Positions 29,199 to 35,724 of a DNA stretch of 64,000 nucleotides are shown piece after piece. The notes beneath the pieces are model-generated. The model did not search any database and was not told the DNA's origin. It saw only the letters and a list, made by a program, of their open reading frames with translations. The translations under genes were made by a program, and so were the position numbers. How positions within the stretch are numbered: the stretch's first letter is position 1; each line of letters begins with the position of its first letter. This stretch comes from Pseudomonas oligotrophica. Its GTDB lineage: Bacteria > Pseudomonadota > Gammaproteobacteria > Pseudomonadales > Pseudomonadaceae. Location of the stretch: positions 124,001 to 188,000 of the forward strand of contig NZ_JAKJRU010000007.1 of assembly GCF_021726475.1 (NCBI RefSeq), read 5' to 3'.

Positions 29199-29894
29199 TC
29201 AGTGCAGGCGCCCCGTCGACGCCGACGTGGCGAGCAGGTGGCCGGCTTCTCGCGCCAGCTGATCGAGCAACCGGTCGCGCTTTCTTTCGGCATCGCGCAT
29301 GGCCTTGGTGCCGTGTTGCTGCAGCAGGTAATTGTGAATCTGCCGCACCTCCAGGGTCTGGAAGATCGGCTGCAGATCCTGCACCGCGAATAGGCCGCCG
29401 GACGCCTGGCTCTGCGTATTGAGCACCACCTGCGGCCCGCGCACCGCCAGCGGATGAAAGCCCAGCGCCTGGAAATACGGCACCTTGCCGGCGACGCAGG
29501 CCACTTCCGCGTGGGCATAGCGTTTCAGCATTTCGCCGACCATGGCCCGGCCGATGCCGTGCCGCCGATGGGCAGCCTGCACCGCCAGGTAGATCAGCGC
29601 GCACGCCTCGGGGTCATCCACCGAGGGCAGGTAGAGCGCGAAGCCGAGCAGGAGGGCCGGGTCGTCGGCATCCAGCGCCAGGACCAGCTCCGGCTGGCCC
29701 GACTGCGTGCCCTCCATGCGCTCCAGATAGCGATGCACCTCCAGGCCCACGACGTACTGATAGAGCGGGTACAGCGGGTTGTCGGGCTGTAGCGAGACTG
29801 CGCTGATGTCGCTGAAGTAATCCACCACCATCTGCAGCAGCTGGCTTTTCAGGCTTTCCGGCGGCGGGGTGACGAGATGGGCGAGGGTGAACAT
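29199..29894 (-). CDS. GNAT family N-acetyltransferase
   Basis: This 231-residue protein has a GNAT domain whose acetyl-CoA-binding motif A reads AVQAAHRRHGIGRAMVGEML (the Q/R-x-x-G-x-G/A pattern, about residues 105-125). The strand GKVPYFQALGFHPL is the typical motif B ending. A C-terminal extension of about 70 residues, rich in charged helices, is not part of the core fold. The ATG at 29894 has GGAG six bases upstream and is preferred over 29924. The acceptor substrate is unknown. Confidence 0.82.
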   Translation of the reverse strand: MFTLAHLVTPPPESLKSQLLQMVVDYFSDISAVSLQPDNPLYPLYQYVVGLEVHRYLERMEGTQSGQPELVLALDADDPALLLGFALYLPSVDDPEACALIYLAVQAAHRRHGIGRAMVGEMLKRYAHAEVACVAGKVPYFQALGFHPLAVRGPQVVLNTQSQASGGLFAVQDLQPIFQTLEVRQIHNYLLQQHGTKAMRDAERKRDRLLDQLAREAGHLLATSASTGRLH

Positions 29895-30015
29895 GGCGGC
29901 TCCGGAGCGCGGCAGGGAGCGCATTGTAGCGGGCGGTGTGCGCTGGGTGAGGGGTGGCTGGCGGACTGGCGCGCGGTCGTCATGAACAGCCCTGGCTCGG
30001 CGACCAACGATCCGC

Positions 30016-30366
30016 TCAGATCGGCTCCGGGCCCGGCTTCGATTTTCTCGGCTTGCGCGGCGCGGGGAACGGCAAGTGCCGCGCCGTCTCGATCACCAGG
30101 CGGCGCAGCGCGTCGGCATCGTCCAGGAGCTCGTCGGCCACCGGATACAGCTTTGCGCCAGGGTAGGGTGGCCGCTGCGGCAACTGCGGAGCAAGCGCTG
30201 CGGCCGCCGGGGTGGGCTTGATGAACAGGCTGTTGTCGCAGGCCAGCGCGACGACCTTTTCATCCAGGTAGACGGCGTACTCGCCGAACATCTTCCGGTA
30301 ACTCAGCCTGCCGCCGAGGTCGATCTGTTCGGCCACGTATTGCATGAAGCTTTTGTCGGTCGCCAT
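30016..30366 (-). CDS. TfoX N-terminal domain protein
   Basis: The 116-residue protein matches the TfoX N-terminal domain: SYRKMFGEYAVYLDEKVVALACDNSLFIKPT (read in parts) and YPVADELLDD are the family landmarks. It ends in a basic, proline-rich tail. In Haemophilus and Vibrio, full TfoX regulates competence. Stand-alone N-terminal domains are widespread and of unknown function. The ATG at 30366 gives the usual MATDKSFMQYVAEQI start; the longer frame to 30573 is spurious. Confidence 0.85.
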   Translation of the reverse strand: MATDKSFMQYVAEQIDLGGRLSYRKMFGEYAVYLDEKVVALACDNSLFIKPTPAAAALAPQLPQRPPYPGAKLYPVADELLDDADALRRLVIETARHLPFPAPRKPRKSKPGPEPI

Positions 30367-30402
30367 GCGTGCTCCGCTGTCTCCACCCGTGTCGACCAAA
30401 GA

Positions 30403-30436
30403 GCGTAGCGTGGAAAACGAAGTGCTTTCCACGCAT
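30403..30436. repeat. REP-like palindrome between the tfoX-like gene and azoR
   Basis: CGTGGAAA at 30409-30416 pairs with TTTCCACG at 30426-30433 around an ACGAAGTGC loop, preceded by GAGCGTAG. It is a slightly diverged member of the TAGGGTGGAAAACG family seen beside the RAYT gene. Confidence 0.65.
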
Positions 30437-30442
30437 GGCCCG

Positions 30443-31165
30443 CTACACCGCAGCGCACTCTGCCTGCCGGTGAGCGTCAGACAAGGGTGCCTCGACGGTT
30501 GCCTGGAGTCTGCTGACCAGCGCATCGACCTGACGCAGCGCCTCGGCCACCGAGCTGGCCAGCAGCTCGCCACCGACCTCCTGGCCCTCGATGGCGATCT
30601 GGTGGATGCGGGTGATGCCGATGAAGCCCAGCGCGGTCGCCAGGTTCGGCTCCAGGTGGTTCATGTGCGCCATCGCCTCGCCCGGGTTGAAACCGATGCC
30701 GCCACGGGCGGTAAGGATGACCGCGTGCCGCTCCCGCTCCGCCAGCATGGGCACGTAGGGATCGAGCGGGTTGCTCTCGTCCAGCCCGACCGTGCGGTTC
30801 AGGCGCACCACCTGATCGATCCAGGCCTTGAGCGCCGCCGGCATGCCGAAGTTGTAGAGCGGCGTGCCGATGACCAGCACATCGGCGGCCAACAGTTCGT
30901 CGACCAGCCTGTCGCTTTCGGCCAGCGCGTCCTTCATCCATGGCTCCCGGCGCTCTTCCGGGGTAAAGGCCGAGGCGATCCAGTCATGGCTGACGAAAGA
31001 GGGCGGGTTCTGGCCGATGTCCCGGTAGGTCACGCCATCCTGCGGGCGACGGGCCAGCCATTGGCTGACGAAGCGCTGGCTGAGGTTGCGGCTATGGGAG
31101 CCGTGCTCGTCCTTGCCGGCGAGGCCGGGGCGGGCGCTGGCATCGAGGTGCAGAAGGTGCGTCAT
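30443..31165 (-). CDS. azoR: FMN-dependent NADH-azoreductase
   Basis: The 240-residue flavodoxin-like oxidoreductase has the AzoR signature block GTPLYNFGMPAALKAWIDQV and the FMN-binding ILTARGGIGF loop. AzoR reduces quinones and azo dyes with NADH. At 240 residues it is longer than the usual 200, mainly because of an insertion near residues 20-65 (GSHSRNLSQRFVSQWL and following). It is divergent from the LysR gene at 31283, separated by 117 bases, the typical layout of a LysR regulator and its target. Confidence 0.87.
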   Translation of the reverse strand: MTHLLHLDASARPGLAGKDEHGSHSRNLSQRFVSQWLARRPQDGVTYRDIGQNPPSFVSHDWIASAFTPEERREPWMKDALAESDRLVDELLAADVLVIGTPLYNFGMPAALKAWIDQVVRLNRTVGLDESNPLDPYVPMLAERERHAVILTARGGIGFNPGEAMAHMNHLEPNLATALGFIGITRIHQIAIEGQEVGGELLASSVAEALRQVDALVSRLQATVEAPLSDAHRQAECAAV

Positions 31166-31282
31166 GGCGAATCTCCTCTGTAAAAGAATTCATCTGTCAT
31201 TCGCGGCAGAGTCAGCCTAGGGTTAGGATCTACAGGCGACAAACGACGATTTCTTCCAGATACAGGTGAGGCAAACTCAGCC

Positions 31283-32188
31283 ATGGCGCACCGTTGGTTA
31301 CCCTCGCTTTCCGCCTTGCGCGCCTTCGAAGCCGCCGCCCGGCACGAGAGTGCCAAGCAGGCCGCGGAGGAACTGTCCGTCACCGCCACCGCGATCAGCC
31401 ACCAGATTCGCTCGCTGGAGGAGTCGCTCGGCGTCGCACTGTTTCTGCGCAAACCGCGCAAGCTGGAGCTGACCGACCAGGGCCGAGAGCTGCAACAGAC
31501 GTTGGAAACCGCGTTCGACGGCATCAGCGCCACGGTCGAACGCCTCAGCGCGAAGCCCTGCCGCCAGGCGATCACCCTCAGCACCACACCGGCCATCGCG
31601 GTGCGCTGGCTGGTGCCCTGGGTCTGCCTGCTACGCGATTCCCATCCGGATATCGACCTGCGTTTCCACACTTCCCACGAGCCGGTGGCGCTGGACGGTG
31701 TCACGGCGGACATCGCGATCCGCTACGGCGATGGCCGCTGGCCCGGGCTGGTGGCGGAGAAGCTGTTCGACAACACCTTCGTCCCGGTCTGCAGCCCGCA
31801 CCTCGGCTTGCGGGATGTAGCTGAGCTGCCCAAACACCCGTTGATTCACTTCCAGGCCCAGCGCGCCGCCTCGGCCCCAATCCATTGGGCGGCGTGGCAG
31901 AAGCTCGCCAACGTGCCGGGGCTGGACGTCAGCGCCGGGCTGGTCTTCTCCGACGAGACCCACGCCATCTCCGCCGCCATCGGCGCGCAGGGTGTGGCAT
32001 TGATGAGTCGCCAGCTGATCGAGGACGAACTGAGGGAAGGGCGGCTGGTGCAGCCGTTCGGGCCGGAGATGGAGGGCAAGCCGTTTCATCTCGTATATCC
32101 GGAGAGCCGTCGGGATGACCCGACGGTTCGGGCGGTTAGGGAGTGGGTGATGAAGGTGCCGGGTGGGTTGTGTGAGCTGACTGGCTAA
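31283..32188 (+). CDS. LysR-family regulator, GcvA-like, divergent from azoR
   Basis: This 301-residue regulator has an N-terminal helix-turn-helix (about 8-66, LSALRAFEAAARHESAKQAA then VTATAISHQIRSLEESLG) and a periplasmic-binding-like effector domain. The N-terminal wording is closest to the GcvA branch. Such regulators commonly control the divergently transcribed gene, here azoR, through the shared 117-base intergenic region. The effector is unknown. The gene ends seven bases before the first REP element of the accessory island. Confidence 0.88.
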   Translation: MAHRWLPSLSALRAFEAAARHESAKQAAEELSVTATAISHQIRSLEESLGVALFLRKPRKLELTDQGRELQQTLETAFDGISATVERLSAKPCRQAITLSTTPAIAVRWLVPWVCLLRDSHPDIDLRFHTSHEPVALDGVTADIAIRYGDGRWPGLVAEKLFDNTFVPVCSPHLGLRDVAELPKHPLIHFQAQRAASAPIHWAAWQKLANVPGLDVSAGLVFSDETHAISAAIGAQGVALMSRQLIEDELREGRLVQPFGPEMEGKPFHLVYPESRRDDPTVRAVREWVMKVPGGLCELTG

Positions 32189-32198
32189 TTCGCCGCAG

Positions 32199-32234
32199 CG
32201 TAGGGTGGAAAACGGCGAAGCCTTTTCCACGCGT
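32199..32234. repeat. REP element at the 3' end of the RAYT gene
   Basis: The sequence CGTAGGGTGGAAAACGGCG, then AAGCCTTTTCCACGCG, folds into a hairpin (GTGGAAAA with TTTTCCAC). It abuts the RAYT stop codon at 32234. It is the reference copy of the REP family seen elsewhere in this window. Confidence 0.8.
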
Positions 32235-32764
32235 CAGCCCGCATCCCCTGCGAATCCCACCGCATCATCACCGCACCAATCAACTGGGTAGATCCCAGCT
32301 CCGACCGCCAGATGAAAACTGGAGTAGGGCCAGTCGGCGACTCGCTCCACCAAACCGTGCTTTAACGGATTTCGATGCACATAGTCGACGTGATGCCGGT
32401 AATCCCGTTCGTCCTGGATCAAATGCTCCCAATAGCGTCGTTGCCAGATCCCGCGTTCGCCGCGGGAGCGCTGAGTTGCCGTCAGTACTTCGGTCTTAGG
32501 CAAGTGTCGGGCGAAAGCGAACTTGATGACTTTCCAGCGCAGGGCGAAATCGGCGTCGCCATCCGGGAGCGTCCAGACGCAATGCATGTGGTCGGGCAGA
32601 ACGACCCAGGCGTCGATAAGGAAGGGATGGCGTAAGCGTGTGGCTCGCACCGTCTCGCGGAGCAGGTCGACATGGCGGACCAGCAGGTCGCTGCGACGGT
32701 TGAGCAGATTGACCGTGAAGAAATACGTGGCGCCCGGCACTTGGGCGCGGCGGTAGCGGGACAT
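32234..32764 (-). CDS. REP-associated tyrosine transposase (RAYT)
   Basis: The 176-residue Y1 (IS200-like) transposase is of the RAYT type. The HUH metal-binding motif is HMH at residues 59-61 (LPDHMHCVWTLP), and the catalytic-tyrosine region is RRYWEHLIQDERDYRHHVDY, followed by VHRNPLKHGLV, which is typical of this family. RAYTs cut and mobilise REP sequences rather than moving as classical insertion elements. REP hairpins lie on both sides (32199-32234, 32808-32839, 32891-32924). The gene appears intact. A truncated second copy of its 5' part lies at 35298-35522. Confidence 0.92.
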   Translation of the reverse strand: MSRYRRAQVPGATYFFTVNLLNRRSDLLVRHVDLLRETVRATRLRHPFLIDAWVVLPDHMHCVWTLPDGDADFALRWKVIKFAFARHLPKTEVLTATQRSRGERGIWQRRYWEHLIQDERDYRHHVDYVHRNPLKHGLVERVADWPYSSFHLAVGAGIYPVDWCGDDAVGFAGDAG

Positions 32765-32807
32765 GGCGGCTCATCCTTGAGCGTTGTGTTGGCGGGAGGT
32801 CCGTATC

Positions 32808-32839
32808 GGTGGATAAGCAAAGCGTTATCCACCCTACGA
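32808..32839. repeat. REP element upstream of the RAYT gene
   Basis: GGTGGATAA at about 32809-32816 pairs with TTATCCACC at about 32825-32833, followed by CTACG. It lies 44 bases upstream of the RAYT start and is repeated unchanged with the second copy at 35566-35597. Confidence 0.8.
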
Positions 32840-32843
32840 CATC

Positions 32844-33026
32844 TCAACCGCCCACACCGCCCACACCGCCGACGCATCGACGTTGCCGGGGCGTAGGGTG
32901 GAAAACGGCGAAGCCTTTTCCACGTGCCACTTCCAGGCTACCTCGCTGGGCGTCGCGGGCCTTCTTGACCAGATCCTGGATTTCATCGCGGGCAGGGTCG
33001 CCCAGGGTGGCCTTGTTCGTAGCCAT
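32844..33026 (-). CDS. Small relict or hypothetical ORF between REP element and toxin genes
   Basis: A 60-codon frame from ATG 33026 begins MATNKATLGDPARDEIQDL, with GAGG five bases before the ATG. It then runs into a REP element (32891-32924), so its natural C-terminus is lost or was never there. The upstream DNA (33030-33200) contains a stretch reading EKVTKEKATP in the same frame, a sequence commonly seen in Pseudomonas intergenic DNA. I do not recognise a protein family. It is probably a remnant. Confidence 0.35.
   Translation of the reverse strand: MATNKATLGDPARDEIQDLVKKARDAQRGSLEVARGKGFAVFHPTPRQRRCVGGVGGVGG
32891..32924. repeat. REP element, second upstream copy
   Basis: GCGTAGGGTGGAAAACGGCG, then AAGCCTTTTCCACG, is the same element as at 32199-32234. 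It is repeated at 35640-35673 next to the truncated RAYT copy. Confidence 0.8.
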
Positions 33027-33334
33027 GTTGTCCTCGATCTCTTGCAGGTTGAGTTGGCAGAGATCCTTGTCGGCCCTCGGAGCAGCGCCGGAGCGAGGGA
33101 AGTCTGGCCGGAGGCCAGATCCGGATGCCGGGGTGGCCTTCTCTTTGGTTACTTTCTCTTGGTCAGACAAGAGAAAGTGACTCGCCGTGAAGCGAAACCT
33201 GTCGGTGGGACCAAGGAAAGCGTGGCGGGGGCGCGGAACGGCCGGGCCAGCAGCAGTAAATGAATCTGCCCCCCTTTTTTCCTGTGTGGGCGGGCGGGTC
33301 CTTTTAGTTATTGCCCGGATGGCTGGCCGCGCCA

Positions 33335-33724
33335 TCAATTTCCAGTGAGCTTTAGCAGGCTAACCGCCAGACACAGCCATGCCATGCCGATACATGCCAA
33401 CTTGGTCGATAGAGTCATAAGGCGGCGCAGCGGAGGGGGGAAGTTGCTAACGTCATCGGCATCAAGCACCCCTTTCCGAATATTGAAATCCGAAAGAAGT
33501 AAGGCTCCGCTTAGTGACCCGACCAGATAGAAACGGGAAGTTAAGTTCCTTGTTCCCAAAATGTGCTGCTGCTTAGCCCACGCACTGTTTGGAAGAGCTG
33601 AGAGCATGATGTTGAAGTGGCGACTACAGGCGATGTAGACACCAATCGCCACGCCAGATAAGCCAATAACGAAGGGTGTCAGCATAAAAGCGAATGCCCA
33701 CCACGAATTCCAAAAGTCAGTCAT
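33335..33724 (-). CDS. Small membrane protein, candidate immunity protein
   Basis: The 129-residue protein has predicted transmembrane segments at about 9-32, 66-80 and 105-126, with a short polar region between. I do not recognise a named family. It starts with an ATGA overlap on the end of the glycine-rich toxin candidate upstream, so the two are translated together. Small multi-spanning proteins encoded directly after channel-forming toxins usually protect the producer by binding the toxin in the inner membrane. That role is inferred from position and topology only. Confidence 0.6.
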   Translation of the reverse strand: MTDFWNSWWAFAFMLTPFVIGLSGVAIGVYIACSRHFNIMLSALPNSAWAKQQHILGTRNLTSRFYLVGSLSGALLLSDFNIRKGVLDADDVSNFPPPLRRLMTLSTKLACIGMAWLCLAVSLLKLTGN

Positions 33725-34983
33725 GGTTTAGTTTGCTCATACAGAAACTCTCCCATCCACTCCCCACCATCACCACCAATTGATCCACCAGCAGCCGAAG
33801 TGCCGCCAACCACAACCAAGCCACAAATCACCCCGCCGATACCTGCGGAACCCATGCCGATTGCTGCGCAGATGGCCGGCGCGGCGGCGCTTCCAATCCA
33901 GACGCCGACAGAGCCGCCACCCAGCGCCCCAGCAAAATTACCAGTCTCGGTAAATCGAATCCTCTGACACGCCTGGGTTTCGCCTGCCTGACAAACTTCT
34001 TGTACTTTCAAGACAGAGGCCGTACCGCCTAGGGCAATACCTATATAGCTGCCGTTCTTGAGGTACTTGGCCGCCTTGGCAATTTCATTCATGTGGGTCG
34101 CGTATCCGGGTATCTGGCCTGGCGCGCCGCCTTTGCTCCAATGGTGCACCAGGCTACGGGTGGAAATACCAAGATCCTGGCGCAGGGTTGGGTAGTTGCC
34201 CAGTCCCAGTTGCTTGCCGAGAAAGGTCGCCTTCAACTGGTTGTCGAGCTGGCGGTACAGTTGTTGGCGGGACGTGAAGAATTGCTGGCTGCGTAGATGA
34301 CCATGCGCTGCGAACTCGCGTTGATGGAGGTATTCGATATCGCGCAGCGTGTTCTCGATTTGCTTCAAGCCGTTCCCGAGCACGTCGGTGCCAAGCCCCA
34401 GCGACCCGCTTGCGCCGCCGACCATCAAAGCGATTTCGGCTTGATGATCAGCCATGAAATTGGCTTCGCTCTCGCTCAATGGTTCCAGAGCCGCTCGCAC
34501 CTCGGCGGCGGCCGCCATCAGCTCAGCTTCTTCGCGTGAGCAGGCAGCTGGATTGATCAGGTTGCCAAGGACGAGCATTTCCCCGGCTTTGAAGCCTTTC
34601 GCAAAGGTTGGATTTAGTGCCTTGATGCGATTGACCAGATGTTTGTGAGGCGCGTCGGCGAACAGCCTGGCAAGCACCTGCTCACCGGACATGCTGCGCG
34701 GCACCCTGTAGAAGCCGGGCGGCAGGGCCTCGGGAAGCTTGAGCATATCGGGTGGGGGCCAGTCCGAAAGCGCTGGAGTGGTTTCCGCCTTCTGCTCCCA
34801 GGCGGCAAAGGAGGCGCCGCCATTACCGGGCTTGGTCTTTGGCAGCTCGGCCTGGCGGCCCCAGCCATGATCAGGCAGCCAACTTGAATCGCGGCCGCCA
34901 GTGTTGTCAGGCTTCCAGCCAGTGTCCAGATCCCAGCCCTGATCGAGCGGGTAGGCCGCGTCTTTGAGGGTATCCGTCCCCAT
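33721..34983 (-). CDS. Candidate secreted membrane-damaging toxin with LysM-like domain
   Basis: The 420-residue protein has no signal peptide. Residues 1-60 are Trp/Gly/Asp-rich with short repeats (DQGWDLDTGW, DSSWLPDHGWG). Residues about 90-140 resemble a LysM fold (FYRVPRSMSGEQVLARLF, then NPTFAKGFKAGEMLVLGN). The middle is helical. Residues about 349-402 form a glycine-zipper hydrophobic hairpin (GALGGGSVGVWIG, GMGSAGIGGVICGLVVVGG). This build fits a pore-forming antibacterial effector exported by a type VI or contact-dependent system. The ATG at 34983 has AAGGAAGG upstream; a GTG at 35076 is less likely. The function is inferred. Confidence 0.6.
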   Translation of the reverse strand: MGTDTLKDAAYPLDQGWDLDTGWKPDNTGGRDSSWLPDHGWGRQAELPKTKPGNGGASFAAWEQKAETTPALSDWPPPDMLKLPEALPPGFYRVPRSMSGEQVLARLFADAPHKHLVNRIKALNPTFAKGFKAGEMLVLGNLINPAACSREEAELMAAAAEVRAALEPLSESEANFMADHQAEIALMVGGASGSLGLGTDVLGNGLKQIENTLRDIEYLHQREFAAHGHLRSQQFFTSRQQLYRQLDNQLKATFLGKQLGLGNYPTLRQDLGISTRSLVHHWSKGGAPGQIPGYATHMNEIAKAAKYLKNGSYIGIALGGTASVLKVQEVCQAGETQACQRIRFTETGNFAGALGGGSVGVWIGSAAAPAICAAIGMGSAGIGGVICGLVVVGGTSAAGGSIGGDGGEWMGEFLYEQTKP

Positions 34984-35202
34984 GAAACCTTCCTTGGTAT
35001 GTTGAGTCCGGGCGCAGTCTATCTGTTTGACAACCTTGGCTAACCGGCCCTTGTTCACGAACTTGGGCTTGGGCACCGCCGGGGCTACTAGATTTCATAT
35101 TGCGGCCCGCCTGCATCACTGGTGTCTCTTTCAACACGGCGCTATAGGGATAGGCCGTGTAAATGCCCGGCGGAAAATGGGCGGGTAGGGATACTCGAAA
35201 AT

Positions 35203-35300
35203 AAATCTGTCCCCTTTTTTAGGAAAGTGTGGCGGTTGTTACGCTCGGAAAACCTGGATCAACAAGATTTAATCGGGGTCTGTCCCCGATTTGTCCCCAG
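35203..35300. other. Junction of the truncated RAYT copy with the toxin upstream region
   Basis: This stretch carries AAATAAATCTGTCCCC and then TCTGTCCCCGATTTGTCCCC before homology to the RAYT gene begins at 35298. The word AATCTGCCCCCCTTTT also occurs at 33262-33281, on the other side of the toxin genes. Such AAATCTGTCCCC strings are often seen beside Y1/RAYT-type genes and mark the recombination boundaries of this cassette. Confidence 0.5.
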
Positions 35301-35522
35301 GGCGAAATCGGCGTCGCCATCCGGGAGCGTCCAGACGCAATGCATGTGGTCGGGCAGAACGACCCAGGCGTCGATAAGGAAGGGATGGCGTAAGCGTGTG
35401 GCTCGCACCGTCTCGCGGAGCAGGTCGACATGGCGGACCAGCAGGTCGCTGCGACGGTTGAGCAGATTGACCGTGAAGAAATACGTGGCGCCCGGCACTT
35501 GGGCGCGGCGGTAGCGGGACAT
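35259..35522 (-). pseudogene. Truncated RAYT transposase copy
   Basis: The first 75 codons match the intact RAYT at 32234-32764 base for base over 35298-35522. The frame then passes into unrelated sequence and stops after 12 further codons. The HMH motif is kept, but the tyrosine half is lost, so the product cannot be active alone. The promoter side, including the REP elements at 35566-35597 and 35640-35673, is also duplicated. The copy shows that this end of the RAYT unit was duplicated around the toxin cassette. Confidence 0.88.
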
Positions 35523-35565
35523 GGCGGCTCATCCTTGAGCGTTGTGTTGGCGGGAGGTCCGTATC

Positions 35566-35673
35566 GGTGGATAAGCAAAGCGTTATCCACCCTACGACAT
35601 CTCACCCACTTACACCGCCGACGCATCGATGTTGCCAGACGTAGGGTGGAAAACGGCGAAGCCTTTTCCACGC
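35566..35673. repeat. REP pair upstream of the truncated RAYT copy
   Basis: Two REP hairpins (about 35566-35597 and 35640-35673) repeat those at 32808-32839 and 32891-32924. The spacer differs by a few substitutions and a short deletion (CACCCACTTACACC in place of the CCCACACCGCC direct repeat). The hairpins are conserved while the spacer has drifted. Confidence 0.8.
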
Positions 35674-35724
35674 GTCACTTCCAGATTACTCGCTTTTTTC
35701 ATCTACCGTCAGCGGTTATCCGGA

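Noticed and set aside
33335-35076. Classical prophage or insertion-sequence remnant as origin of the toxin cassette
   Set aside because: No integrase, structural phage gene, IS terminal repeats or transposase other than the RAYT copies was found.
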